A stretch of 64,000 nucleotides of DNA from Gordionus sp. m RMFG-2023 (taxonomy: Eukaryota; Nematomorpha; Gordioida; Chordodea; Parachordodidae). Positions within the stretch are counted from its first letter, which is position 1. Each line of letters opens with the position of its first letter. This document shows positions 49,701-62,315 of this stretch, one piece after another. The stretch is taken from positions 23,856,869-23,920,868 of the forward strand of contig NC_088779.1 of the NCBI RefSeq assembly GCF_954871325.1, read 5' to 3'. The notes beneath the pieces were generated by a model that was not told the DNA's origin, ran no database searches, and saw nothing but the letters and a program-made list of their open reading frames with translations. The position numbers were made by a program, and so were the translations under genes.

Positions 49701-52700
49701 AAAAATTTATGATTTCATCATGAGAGATTATTTTTATACATAAAAAATAAAAATCACAAAAGATTTACTTATATAAAAGATTTGGAATTATAGATAAAAT
49801 TTGATCAAAAATCTTGCTTGAGTATTTATAAAAAAATTCTTCATTTTACTTTAATTTTGAAGAGCATATGTAAACATCATTAAAATTTACTATTACGCAA
49901 CGTTTTTAACATATCAAATTTAATTATAAAGAATAATTTGTAGCATTTTTACATAATAAAATAACAAACCTACAAAAAAATTATTTTTTTTTATTCTGTA
50001 ATTAATGATTATTGTATGATACTTTTATTAGATCAAAATGCAATTATATTAAATTTTAAAAATCGTTGCCCTCAAATAAAGGTAAAAATTTATGAATAAT
50101 TATGAACTCACGATGGTTAAATAATCATTTGAGCAATAGAGGCAGCATATAGAATCATTGGTTGTCTATAATATTTAGGAAATAAAATAAGGACAAAAAA
50201 AAAATTAAACCTTAAAGGCCTGGGGTAAATCGGTGATGGCATCATGGGTAGAAGATGGAATATCATCGATATGAAATATTCTATATACAAAAATATATAC
50301 ATGCTTAAAAAGCAAAATAATACTAAATATGAATACAATAATATTACACTCCATCAGAACTCTCTAAACCCCTCTCCCCTAAGCCAACGATGAGGAGATC
50401 CACCCCCCCCTTTTCCGATAGTCAAACACATAATATAAAAGAATTCAAATATAAAACGGATACTAAGTGCGTTGACCATGAGATTACTCCCTTGAAATTA
50501 TAATGGCCTCTTTCTTCAGATTAAAAAAAATGAATATATATAAATTTACCTCTGATATGTGACAGGTGAGTATCTAAGGTCGTTATAATTTTTAGGAAAC
50601 TCTTTCAAAAACAAGACACAAAATGAAGTCTTGGAGGCGACTATCAACAACCGATTCACGTTAACATAATTATCAGCCGTATAAACGTCATTGCCAATTA
50701 TATGATTTTGTGGTAATGCTAAATGTTTAGATCTTATATCACATGCGTGCTTGCAGATTAAATTACCCGTCGAGTTATAGAAAGTCAAGATAGACATGGT
50801 TCCCTGTAAAAAAAACAAATATATATAATATATTTATCCATCTAAATATTTCCTAATGTTCTTATTATACTTATAATATTTATAATTTAACCCAATCATG
50901 CTAGTATCCAAAAACTTTCCAAGACAGGGAAGGGTGGGGGGGGGGATTGAATAATACAAGAACATGAAACAAAAAATACGTTTTTTCAATGTATATATGA
51001 TATCCATCAACAAGGGCAAGGTAAACATTTCTAAGCAGACGATTATTGATATATTTTTAAAAAAATTATATTTATATACAAATATATTTATAAACATTTC
51101 TCAGTGTCAGAATATTCCTTGGACGAACTAATATTGTGGATAGCTAGCACGGTTGTATCGTGATTGGAACAAATCGATAATTGGAAATAATTATCCCGTT
51201 CACCAATCGCTTCGTTCAAATCGTAATCCTTCACAGCGGTCAGAAACTTATGAGCTTCGATATCGCAAAATGTCATACGATAATTTTGGGTAGTATGTGA
51301 TAATGCGCGAGTGGGATGTTCGGGCCCTTCTTGCTTTGCTACCTGCCAACAGTAAGCTAACATACCCGTTTGGCTCATGTAAGACCACTAATATAGCATA
51401 AACAAAATATTTATTATAATATTAAGCGTAAAATAATGTAAACAAAAATCAAATTATTTCTAAATGAAAAAGCATAAGGGATTTGTAACCAAATAACTAT
51501 GTCGAATTCTGTAAATGTAAACATTGTCGGCTATGATAAAAGCTAGGTAATTGGAGGAGGAATGCCATGATATTCCGCTTATACTATCCTTCCCTGAATC
51601 CAAAATTGTGATAACGTTCAAAAGCTAGATATTATAAAAAGAAAAATATGAATAAAAACCTTTTTTCTTATTTTTGTAGTTAGATCACTAAGATGACAAA
51701 AGTGATTACTTTTCCAATCATCGTACAATAGATATGTATAAGTATTGGATCAGAAGTTTTGATTGGGGCGTCCTGTTTATTCTTCTGCATATCTTTCGAT
51801 TTTTGTCCTACTATAGCCAAATAATTATGGCAATGACTTACATGGCAACAATGAATAGTTAAATGAGTCTCCAATATAAGAGGATCTTAAAAATAAATGA
51901 AAATTATTGAGTACTAGCTCGTAGATAAGAATATTATAAGTTTAATAATATCTAAGATAACAAAAAAAATAACAATATAATTTTAATTTATCAAAAAATT
52001 ATCCAATTTTTTAAAAAGATATACTAATATTTTATAAATATTACTTTCAGATTCTTTATTAGCAGCAGGATAAGATATTTGACAATTACCATTTTTGTAA
52101 CAAATTATTATCATTTCATTATTCATTAAATTTGAGCCTAATATTGAATAACTTAATAGTGGCCTGAAACTTATATTATATTTATCTATCCAACACATAT
52201 ATTTTATTGTTTGTGATTTAACATCACTTAAGACCACACATCTAACATCTAATTTTTCCTGAAAAAAAATTTAATTTACAATTTCTCCTGTATTAAAATA
52301 ATATTAAAAAATCATAATTTATTTAGTCATTTATAAATTTTACATTTATGGGTATCATGGATAGACTAAAACCCAAATCCCATTTCATTCTTTTTTTCTT
52401 TCTACCTCTCCCACTCCTCAGGCTGATTAAGAAAAAAGTGGACAGTTTGGGAATAATTTACAGGCCAGGTTAATTGTCAAAATTTTTTACAAGGCTGTTT
52501 GGAATTTCAGTTTTTTTAAAACTTATAATAATGTAAATTTATGATTTTCTACCTTTTAAAAAAATTATTATGGGATATACAACTTGTAAAAATTATAACC
52601 TAGGCCTGCCCAAAAAAATTATTTATCTTAAAAAGGCAGTTCTGGCCAGGCTTATATATAATTTTATGTTACATTAAAATATATAAAATGTAAAATAAAT

Positions 52701-53552
52701 GTAGAAAAATTCCATAAATGTTAAAAAAAATTTTATTATAAAATACTTGATTATAAAAAATAAAACTGTGTTCAAACTTTATAATTCCCATTTCCTTCAT
52801 AAATATTTATAATTCCATATGCATCAGCTAACAAGAAATATTTAGAATCTGGGGACCAGGTAAAATAAATTGGTTTAATGTGTGGATAATTCTTAAGCCA
52901 TAGCCTAGAACCAGTTATATTTCCAACAAGAAATGTCCCTGTAACATTAAATATAAATTTCCAACTAATAATTTAATATAAATAAAAACCATCTTGGTAG
53001 GCTATAAATATTTTATCTCCCTCATTGTTCCATTTCAAAGATACAATATTGGATTCATTTCGATTATTTTCAAGTTCTCTTTGCCATTTGCCTTAATTAA
53101 TATAATATATATATAGATATATGTGATATAATACCCTCTTTAAACCCCCATATTATAATTAATCCTGATGAATCACAGCTAGTCAACTTATGGTGCGGCA
53201 CATTCCAAGTAATATTTAATACATTTTCTATAATTAAATTAAATTATTTAATAATTCATAATAAACCCTTATGTCCTATTAAATTTTGATTAAACTCTAT
53301 TAAATTTTCACTGTTCTCAGTATAATCTTTATAATAGTTAAAAATTAAGGTAAAAAATTTATAATTTACCAAAGTCCTTATTTAGTTTTATTACTTTAAG
53401 CAAGGAGTTATCACCACAAAAAGCTAGATCATTATTACTATAGTTCCATTGAATATCATTTAATTTGACATTATTAGACAATGCAATCTTTATAATTAAA
53501 AATATTAAAAAAATATTTTATCGCATACTTTATTGATCAGGTAAGAAAACAT
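37798..53552 (-). CDS. WDR35: intraflagellar transport protein 121 (WDR35), IFT-A subunit
   Basis: IFT121 is a subunit of the IFT-A complex for retrograde transport and membrane-protein entry in cilia. The start at 53552 gives MFSYLINK joined to IALSNNVKLN, matching the human N-terminus MFFYLSKKIAIPNNVK. Exons: 53552-53529, 53487-53370, 53227-53135, 53091-52990, 52938-52778, 52258-52045, 51885-51710, 51624-51490, 51387-about 51090, 50803-50550, 50280-50211, 50165-50112, 49502-49363, 48843-48675, 47485-47225, 47037-46949, 46818-46707, 45079-44979, 44414-44115, 43848-43707, 43650-43588, 42074-41847, 40447-40274, 39609-39477, 38562-38473, 38396-37798. The first part carries WD-repeat exons (SGLIIIWGF, WSPDSKY). 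Helical TPR-like exons follow, and the C-terminus is a zinc-binding tail (CVLC, CDSC, CRLC, CPLC). Phases agree except at the exit of the exon ending near 51090. The total is about 1430 codons, longer than human WDR35 (about 1180). An extra ORF at 47798-47511 may add an exon; this is unresolved. Confidence 0.92.
39964..40159. mobile_element. TAGTGTTGTTAAA-family hAT-type MITE (196 bp)
   Basis: Inverted ends TAGTGTTGTTAAATGG and TAGTGTTGTTAAACGG, each followed by an AACCGATTTTTAAAAA-like stretch. The flanks CATACAAA and CACACAAA match at 7 of 8 bases, an aged 8-bp hAT duplication. It is intronic in WDR35. The minus-strand ORF across its right end is an accident. Confidence 0.85.
40745..41665. 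repeat. about 0.9-kb inverted-repeat element in a WDR35 intron
   Basis: The left arm (about 40775-40865, GGGTTGGGTTATGTTTTGAGG) pairs with the right arm (about 41535-41650, same words reversed: CCTCAAAACATAACCCAAACCC). Both arms also carry ATGGC.CAATACCATC and ATAACAAAAT. The centre is AT-rich with no ORF. Exact ends and target duplication were not resolved. Confidence 0.6.
42160..42450 (-). other. unidentified exon-like ORF in a WDR35 intron (a)
   Basis: About 90 codons open after an acceptor-like CTCCTACAG near 42433, ending in a stop at about 42160. The encoded stretch (ALKVDKYTIPSPRAMYTIMG, SPWPGIILFKNS, LDVGTMAGPLLSILNE) looks like real protein, not composition-driven. It does not fit WDR35, whose flanking exons (43588 and 42074) join in frame without it. 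The family is not recognised. Confidence 0.4.
42891..43036 (-). other. unidentified exon-like ORF in a WDR35 intron (b)
   Basis: 48 codons from a good acceptor (AAGGTTAG) near 43037 to a TAA at 42891, containing ILHIIRRLECFDSC and FPKEIEAQFDVSVSYEQFL. Plus-strand frames here and at 43088-43228 (NFNVDVWVDGHRELNLSYKS) are also open, so the coding strand is uncertain. With the ORF at 42160 it may form a nested gene or an inserted element. Confidence 0.35.
46380..46525. mobile_element. TAGTGTTGTTAAA-family MITE, heavily eroded
   Basis: Shares GCTCATAGATGG and the GATTTGGA-like interior with the copy at 39964, and has degraded ends (TAGTTTTGTTAAAAAACC). It is intronic in WDR35. Confidence 0.45.
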
Positions 53553-54677
53553 ATGTTTGGTAAGAAGTAATTATGTTAGATATAAACTACAATGTTAAAT
53601 TTTTATATTCTAACCAGTAGAAAAGTAATAATTTATTTATATAAACTAAATTAATAAAAATATACTATAGACAAGAGGGTAAAGTCTTGCCCTGAGAATT
53701 GTTATGGTCTCTCTATTAGTCGGTATTGGGGGAATTAGCCTGTAGAATGGGGATTAGTCTGTATAGAAAATTCACTCGCCTCAAGAAGTTCGCAATAATA
53801 TTGATATGGAATAAATATCTTATAAAACTAAAAATAATATGATTTTTCTTTATTAAGATTAAAAATTAAAATAAACTATTATCTCTTTACACGATATTTA
53901 TATATATCGGTATTAATTTACTGCCTCAAGTAAACATTTTGTAAAAAAGTAATATAAATTGATTTGGTAAGTACAAGTAATAATAAAATGAAAAGGTAAT
54001 ATAATAATATAATACGTAAATTGACAAAGTAAGCACAATTTGTTACTAATCTGTAATATACAGTAAAAGGCGTTATGAATCTTGATAAAGATATATACTT
54101 AAGATTTACTTTTGACAAAACTGAACATAAACTTTTAATATCTCAATAATTTTATTTGAATTTAAACAATTGATAAAAGTAATATATTTATTTTGAAAGA
54201 ACATACAATTTAATATTAAATTTCAGTCATTTAGAATATTTGATTCATAAAATGTTATGTTAAATTTTTAGAATACCTATATAAAACAAAATGTATTTCA
54301 AAACTAAGCTCTCACACGAACATAAACCTACGCAACTTTAATTCAGTAAAAATTAAATTTCAACGTGAATAGGCGATGCGCTTAAAAACTAACGAATTAC
54401 GATTGATAACCTACCAGGACCATAAATATTCATTTTTCTATACTTATAAAATTATGATATTAAGGTATAAATAATAAATTTATATATTAATGTTTGAATA
54501 AATATCATTACAACGCAATGTTAATGTTATATAACTAATAATTAAAAATATTTGAACAAAATGAATGCGTAAATTTTAAAGTTGCGAATATTAATCTTTT
54601 TTTTTAAACAAACTTAGAAATAATAAAAATTAACCCGTGACCTGTTTAAATATTAAAAATTCATTTGGAATTTTAAT
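53553..54677. other. upstream region of WDR35, no gene seen
   Basis: AT-rich sequence. No X-box-like or other ciliary-gene regulatory motif could be assigned with confidence. The hydrophobic minus-strand ORF at 53918-54118 is composition-driven. Confidence 0.4.
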
Positions 54678-54685
54678 CTGAATAT

Positions 54686-54907
54686 TAGTGTTGTTAAAAC
54701 CCCGATTTGAGTCGATTTTTTAAAATGGTATGATTCAGATTTTAGCTAAAATAATATTATGTAAGCATCGAGATTTGGACAATAGATGACCAAGCATTTC
54801 TGCCAGCTATGAGCAAAATCTTTAGGCTTATTTAATGTTATTTTGGTTTTAATCTTAATCTTCTCGTTTTTTAAAATCGACCTAAATCGGGCTATTTAAC
54901 AACACTA
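54686..54907. mobile_element. TAGTGTTGTTAAA-family hAT-type MITE (222 bp)
   Basis: Perfect 8-bp target duplication CTGAATAT (54678-54685 and 54908-54915). The ends are inverted TAGTGTTGTTAAA, followed by CCCGATTTGAGTCGATTTT on the left and GCCCGATTTAGGTCGATTTT on the right. No coding sequence. This is the best-preserved copy of the family in the window. Confidence 0.92.
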
Positions 54908-54937
54908 CTGAATATGGTTTTGATTGGGAAATGGTTA

Positions 54938-55640
54938 AAAACTTTATTGTCATCGATATGTAATAATTATGAATAAATTTAATTGGAAGTTTTAACCTGA
55001 ATAAGATTGAGAAATGTTTAAAAAATCTATTATCATTGAAATGAAAATTATAAATGGAATGTTAATTTCATTGAATATTAATTGGATAATTATTATAAAA
55101 ATAATATTGTCATGTGGATAATCGTTGCAAACTGAATTTTAAATCCAATAAGTATCGTTGGAAAATTTTATTGTCATTTTGATAACAAAAAAAATTTTAA
55201 ATTTTGGTAAAGATTCAGTAGTTGATGATTTTAAAAGTGTTGAGAAATGTTATAAATTTTTATTGTCATTGTAATAAAATTGAGGTTATTTAAGGTTGAA
55301 AAGTTTGATTTTTACCGTAATTAAATTATGTTTGAAAGTTTTTAATTTTCACTGGGGTGAAATTGAGAATTTGGCCCTACAAAAAAATGCATACTTTAAA
55401 CTTTAATAGAAATGTGATTTATAATGTAAATTTTAACGTAGATAATAATTATTTTAAAAAATATAATTTTAAATTTAATTGGAATGTGATTTCTTGAGTA
55501 AATTAGAGATTTTTATATGAATTGTAGAATGCTGATATTGTCATTGTAATGAACTAGAGATTTTTATAAAGAGCTATTTAATTATATTATTATTTTGAAA
55601 TGTTTTTAATTATCACTGTGGAGAAATTGAGAATTTTGAT
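54938..55640. repeat. degenerate repeat array
   Basis: The motif TTTTATTGTCATTGTAAT followed by AAATTGAGA-like words recurs seven or eight times with irregular spacing (about 54945, 55038, 55108, 55171, 55263, 55341, 55538, 55610). It looks like an old tandem array. No gene is present. Confidence 0.5.
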
Positions 55641-56360
55641 ATTTAAAAACAATAGATACGTTTAAATTTTATAGAAATGTGGGTTCTAGTTCAAATTGGG
55701 GATTTCTTATAAATATTTCCCAAGAATATAAATTGTAAAAAATTTTAAGCACTAGTGAAAAATGTTTTAAAATTAAATAATTTGTCAGATTATTTTTGAA
55801 ATATCTAAAATTGTAGAGGTGATATAATATTGTGGTAATATTATAACAAATTTTTGGATACAAATACAAATTAATTGAGGAAAAATATCGTGCTTAAAGA
55901 AATCAATATGTCTGTGACATCTAAATTGATTTAAAAATTTCTCAAATCGGTTTATTGGTAAATCAAATAGACAAAAGGGGACTTTTAAAAGGAGTGACAT
56001 GTTGATTGTCCATTAATTAACGCTTAAATAACGTTAGCAAATTTTGGATAGCGAATAATTGCTATGTTTTTTGATGATCGATGTCGAATTAAATTTAAAA
56101 AACTTTTAGTATCAAATGAGGCTGGCACTTTATTCCACAAATATATTGTTTTATAATGATGAGATGTGAAGATTTAAATGTATTCCCCTTCTAACAGTTA
56201 TGTTATCAATATTCTCCTATCTTATTGTTTTTTCTTTCATGAAAATTGTATTTTTCTTTATGAAATATGTCCCCTTGCTGAATAAAATTGCATTTCCCCT
56301 GACTTGATATTTTTTATGATGTTATATCAAATCTCCCTCTAACTTGATATTTTTATATTA
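55641..56360. other. gene-free AT-rich DNA
   Basis: Two overlapping minus-strand frames near 55670-56000 contain no recognisable motif. No element ends were seen. Confidence 0.45.
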
Positions 56361-56368
56361 CATCAAAC

Positions 56369-56712
56369 CAGTGGCGTAGCTAGGAATTTTCCTTAGAGGG
56401 GGTCCATACATAAGCTGGGGGGCCCCTCTAACGGGCCTTCGGCCCTTTTGCCCGGCCTTCAATCGGATTTATCTTACAAATCATAACCATATCTTCTATA
56501 ATATATAATAAATATATTTTTTAAATGCATCATTAATATGTTATTATAATTTAGTAGATTCAATGACTTTATAATAATACTATCCAGAATAATTTCAATA
56601 GTAATATAATTGATATAAAATCACTTTTAAGTTTTTTGAACGTATAATCTAAAAAAAAATTTGCTCTGGGAGGGGTCCAAACACGAAAACCACCCCCGTA
56701 GCTACGCCACTG
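56369..56712. mobile_element. 344-bp hAT-type MITE (CAGTGGCGTAGCTA ends)
   Basis: Perfect 14-bp terminal inverted repeats, CAGTGGCGTAGCTA. The flanks CATCAAAC and AATCAAAC match at 7 of 8 bases, fitting an 8-bp hAT duplication. GGGGGCCCC and GGCCTTCGGCC words lie next to the left end. No coding sequence. Confidence 0.9.
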
Positions 56713-56720
56713 AATCAAAC

Positions 56721-57471
56721 CTTTGCTTTAATATTTGTACGATATATTTAGGAAAATGTCCGTCCTTTAATAAAAAAATAAATCATAAATGCTTCATAAA
56801 ACTTCTGATTTGCCATGAAATAATCGAATGCCAGAATACGTATGAGATTATGGTGGCCGTTGAACTCTGACTCAAAATGAACAATTAAAATAGATTTTTT
56901 TTGAATATTATGTAATAATAATATTATTTTTTTTTTGAAATGGTATTACTGTAAAATTTGGGCGTATCGTGTATTTATATTATATTATATTTACATTTAT
57001 CTATTGCCATTTATAATAGTTACCCAGCAAATCAATCAACAGGCTTGCTTTTGATTTAGGTAGTTTATACTAATTACATTGATGAATTTATATTTTGATT
57101 TTAAATGATGTTGAGAAAGAATGTGTTATTATTTTCTTCATGTATTTTATTAATTTTCCTAATTAATTAATATTAAATGAAAGGATATGATGTTTTACCT
57201 TACATTTGCGTGTTTCGAGATTTTATTTTTATGGATATAAATATTAAGTAAAGTCATTACCAAACTTTTTACTATCAATTTAATTTATACTATGTTGAAT
57301 ATTATTTAATAAACAAATTATTTTATGTAATGTTAGTGTGTTCATTCTGCTTATGTTTACATTTTATTTAACATCTAATTAAAATCGATTTCAGCGTATT
57401 AACAGGATAATTATAAATTTTCCCAACTTTAACCAACTACATACTTTCTTCTTAAAAAAAACCTTTCCATC
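56721..57471. other. gene-free AT-rich DNA
   Basis: No exon or repeat end was identified between the hAT-type MITE and the outer edge of the Gypsy LTR. Confidence 0.45.
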
Positions 57472-57878
57472 TGAAATTTCTAAAGATTTCTAATGGTGCA
57501 GACTTCAAGAATATAATTTTTAGGTCAATTTATTGATATTTAAATTTTAAAAATATAATTATCACATAACTTAAAATAGTTTCCTATATATATTGACAAT
57601 TTAATTTAATGTAGTTTATAATAAATTGATCTTTTTAAAGTTAAAATATAAAATTGAACATTCGTTTTTTAAGTAAATTGATTTATAAAATATAAAATTT
57701 AATATTAGTTTATAAGCAAATTGATTTTTTAAAATATAAAAGTTGTTTTTAACAAAAAGAAAGAAACAATTCTTATTACATTTGAAATATTTTAAGTTAC
57801 GCCATAAATAGCTTAAGGATGTAAAAAAAAACAATTTTTTAAAGTTAAGATAAAATACATGAGTGTCACTGTTTAACA
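57472..57878 (-). repeat. 3' LTR of the Gypsy element
   Basis: Begins TGTTAAACAG on the minus strand at 57878 and ends ...TTTCA at about 57472. It aligns along its length with the solo LTR at 19252-19705, the last 60 bp only loosely. The gene-free stretch 57879-58064 between it and the integrase stop is the element's 3' untranslated part. Confidence 0.75.
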
Positions 57879-60800
57879 TTTCACACTTTATTTTTTATTT
57901 CTTATTTACCCTCTGTCTATAATTTTTGTCGTTTGTCATTCTTGCTCGTTAACCCCTTCGTTGATCTTTTTTTTTGTTGTATGTTTTATCAATTTAGTTC
58001 CACACACAAAAAAAACTAATTTTGTTTTAATATAAGGAGAGAAAAAAAAAATTTATTATCAAATTTAATTCATTATAAAATTTTCAAATTCTCTAGGAAA
58101 CACACTATTTCTAACTGGTCTTTGAACGTTGCGATTCTGATCATTCACTTGTACATTTTGGTTTCTTGGTTCATCACCTCCCCTTCTAAAATTCAATGTA
58201 TAAGGTGATGCATTATTATTAACATTCGCTTTAAAAACTGTTGCACCATTAGAAGAAGGTTCAACATTAGTTGATCTTTTTTTTATTTGGTCCAAGTGTC
58301 TTTTTATAATTTTGTTCCCAGTATCTATCTCATACAACAAATTTCCGTTTTTGCGCATTATTGTACCTTTTTCCCAATTATTATCCTTAAAAGTTTTATA
58401 CCATATGCTGTCTCCTATTTCTATATCCCTATCTATTGATATCTTGCGATTTAGTATATGATCTCTTTCATCCCTCAGTTTTATCAACTCCCATTTTGTC
58501 CTAATCATTCTGGAGAACATTACTTCGCTTGGTATTTTGTTGGTCGTTGCGTTGGGTGTATTACGATAATTAAAAAGAAACTTTTCTAGAGCTATGTCTA
58601 CGTCTATTTTATTATTATTTTCCATATTCCTTTTCATATTCATTTTCATTGATCTAATCATACGCTCACATTGGCCATTGGACTGTTGGTGGTGAGGTGC
58701 GGTGAGTAAGTGTTCGATTTCGTGATCTTCGCAAAATTTCTTAAATAATTTACTGGTAAAGTTAGTTCCATTATCAGTGACTATTCTATTAGGTATACCA
58801 AATAAACTTATTATTTTCATCAATTCTTTAATCGTTGATTCCGTAGTTGTGTTTCTCATTCTCCTAATAATAGGAAATTTGCTGAAGGCGTCAACACATA
58901 CCATAAAATTATTATCTTTGAACTCTGCAAAGTCTATGTGTACGCGCTCGAATACTTTCGTTGCTGTTTCCCATGGGTTTTGAATATTATGAGGATTGTC
59001 TGCGTATTTATTGCAAGCATCGCAATTCTTTACCTCCTGATCTATTTCTGCATTTAAACCAGGCCACCACAGATACTCTCTCGCTAATGATTTTGTTTTT
59101 CCAGCACCGAGATGCCCATTATGCAACTCTTGCAAATCTCTTTTCTCATACCTTTCGGTATTATGATCCTATTCTCTTTAAAAAGGCAACCTTTTATTAA
59201 ACTCAATTCCAATGCCATATTTTTATACGTTTTGTTCTTTATCTGCTCATGATTCCTTATATCGTTGATTATTTCCATTAGTTCTTGATCAATATTAGTT
59301 TCTTTAACTATTCTTTTAAAATTTATTGGTGTGTCCCAAAAATTGTCATCAATTATTTCGTCATCTAACTTTTGTACCATCTCTTCTGTATTCATTAGTG
59401 GTAATCTGGACAAACAGTCTGGTACAATATTTCGTTTCCCGGGTCTGTGAACTATCGTAAAGTCATGCGCTCCCATAGCCAAGTTCCATTTTTGGAGTCG
59501 CATTGATATGGAAGAATTGTCCTTGAGTCCCTTCGTAAATATATACACGAGTGGCTTGTGGTCGGTAATTATTACAAATCTTGTGCCTATTAAATACTCC
59601 TGGAATTTTTTAACCGCGTAAATTACCGACAAAGCTTCTCTTTCGATATTGGTATAATTTAACTCTGATTTTAATAGTGCTCTTGACGCGAAAGCGATGG
59701 GTTTTTCTTTGCCATCACCCTCAATATGAAATAAGACTGCGCCTAGACCTTTCTTTGAAGCATCAGTTGCAATGCCCACTGGTAGATCCGGGTTATAAAA
59801 ATTTAACGTAGGCGGAGTGCTTATGAGTTTTTTTAGGTAATCAAAGCTTTCTTGATGTGTACTATCCCATGACCACTTGTCTTTATTTACTATTTTGTAT
59901 AAGGGATCGGCGATGTCAGCAAAATTGCACAGAAATTTTCGATAATAGCTCGCCATCCCCAAAAAAGTTGCCAACTCTTCTTTTGTCTTAGGTTCCGGCA
60001 TATTAGAAATAGCCTTTATTTTATCTGCGTTCGGATGGATTTCAGTGTCATCTATATCGTGACCTAGAAACCGTAGTTTTTTCTTCAAAAATATACTTTT
60101 TGTGAAGTTTGGTGTAAGCCCATACTTTGATATTTTGTCAAATACCATTTTTATGTTGTTCACGTGAGTTTCATCGTCCTCCCCAGTTATCAATAAGTCA
60201 TCAATATAAAACACGACGTCTTTCATGTTCCCGAAAATATTGTCCATAGTTTGTTGAAATATTGCTGACGAAGTTTTTAATCCAAACGGAAGTCCTATAA
60301 ACCTGAAATAGCCTTTATGAGTTGAAATAGTGAGAAAATCTCTTGATTCTTTGTGTATTGGAACTTGAAGAAATGCATTTTTAAAGTCGATCTTTGTAAA
60401 TTTCTTGCCTTTCGATAACTTTGCTATAAGGTCATTGATGCGTGGAATTGGGTACTTGAAATCCTCTAACGCAGGATTAATAGTATTCTTGAAGTCAGCA
60501 CATAGCCGAAGTGAACCATCGCTCTTGACAACAGGAGTGAGAGGACTGTCCCATCTTACCTCTTCAACAGGTTCGATTATTTTGTCGCTTATCCACTTCT
60601 GTAGTTCTTTTGTAACCAAGTCAATTCTTGAATAAGGTACACGCCTGGGAGGTATGATTTTCGGTGTAGCACCTTGTTTTAGATGTAGTTTGACATAATT
60701 GCGTAGTATTGGTTTCTTGCTAAGTTTTGACTCGCATTGTTTGATCAGTTCTTGAATAGTATTGTCATAATCTTCTTCGACTAAGTTTACAAATCTATCT

Positions 60801-62315
60801 AGTATATTTCTAAAGACTGCTATCCAGGTCCTACCCAAAAGTTGACTCTGGACAACATAAGCATCTAATGTTTGGGTTTTGTCTTCGAACTTCGCCTTTA
60901 CTTGGACAGTTCCTAACACCTTTATTGTTCTCCCATCATAACCAGTTAATTTTGTGTCTGATTTATTTAATATTTTGATACCAATCTCTTTTGCAACATA
61001 CATCGGTAGGATGCTAAACCTGGACCCGGTATCTATTTGCATTGAAATCGGCACGTCGTTCAAATGTACTGTCACTTTATATGCGTCATTGACTGTGTTG
61101 TCTTTATCAGCATCCATATTATTTATGTCCAAGTTATACAAATTATATTCTTTCTTTTCTATTTTATTATTATCATCCTCTTTTATTTCTTCTATGTTTA
61201 TGGTATTTATTTTATTAGTGTATCGTGTTTGATTATTATGGTCGACATGATGTCTACAATTACATGCGTTTATTCCTCTTTCCATTATAATTATTACTAT
61301 GCCTTTGCGTGCATCTTGAAGTATAATAGAGTCTGTTGAATCCGTGATTGTAATCATAATAAAATCTTTGGTTATTATCGTTATTATAACTGGTTCTATT
61401 TTCAATCTTGAAAAATTATTGTATAATCCTGGGTAATTTGCCCTAACGTTATTGTAGTTACCCGCATTATAGTTCTGATGTCTAGGGTTGTAATTATTTC
61501 CCTGATAATTATTTTGAAAGTTGTTGTTTCTCGTAGTCCATAGTTGTCTGTTATCGTTATTCGATCGTGGATTATGTCTATCGTCGTATCTGACCACCTG
61601 TTTGTTTTCTTCAACTTTCATGCCTCTGTCTTTCCAAATGTTTTACGCTTGTTTCTTCTTCAGTCTTTTCACTTAAAGAAATGTTTTCAACTTTAGCTAT
61701 TATATTTTCTCTTAATTCTGTCTCCTCAAGATCATCTCTTAAACTAAAGACTTCTGCTAACGTAATATTCTCTTTCAACGTAATTTTCTGCCTGATACTT
61801 CTGCTATTTGATGAAATTTTTACCTTTTCAATGACTCTACTATCGCTTAACGAACATTCATTTTGTAAAATACATAATCTACTTACCCAATTGATGTAAC
61901 TTTCACTTTTACCTTGTACAGGTGCATTGAATAATAACAATTTCGAAATGTAGATTTCCTCGGGTGTAATAACCTAAATTTTTCAATCAATATCGATGAA
62001 TTGATGAAATCGGTAGGTGAACATATCGATTTGAGCTTGATGTATTCTTCGTCTGGTTTCTTGTGAAGGATCCTGCTTTTTCGATATCAGAGATCTGAGC
62101 ATCGTTGAATATGTCTTCGAAACGACTTAGAAATCATCGCCATTACCTGTGTATGTTGGAAATTCAATATTAATATTAAAGTTATTATTTGAGGTCTGTT
62201 TCATAATTTATAATTTACAATATCCTTGAATTTTTCTATTTTATAGTATTGGATTTTATAAAAATTTTAAGAAGTTAATTTATATTTAATATTTTAGAAA
62301 ATTTTAATTTAGGAT
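57472..62315 (-). mobile_element. Ty3/Gypsy LTR retrotransposon, broken, 5' LTR absent
   Basis: Minus-strand fossil. Parts in order: gag from about 62203 with a cysteine/histidine patch; aspartic protease (IDTGSRFSILP) near 61040; reverse transcriptase with YIDD near 60205; RNase H (TDASKKGLGAVLF) near 59760; integrase with an HHCC zinc finger near 59130-58990, a DDE core (VTDNGTNF) and a C-terminal domain ending at 58065; then the 3' LTR at 57472-57878. The PR-RT-RH-IN order fits Ty3/Gypsy, perhaps the Mag-like side. Coding is split among several frames, with roughly three interruptions. The upstream LTR is missing because the head-to-head second copy begins instead. The pol region is little decayed, suggesting recent age. 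Confidence 0.9.

Noticed and set aside
60405-61339. Plus-strand ORFs within the Gypsy region
   Set aside because: Antisense shadows of the minus-strand pol gene; one recurs identically on the opposite strand at 62458-62688 because of the inverted copy.
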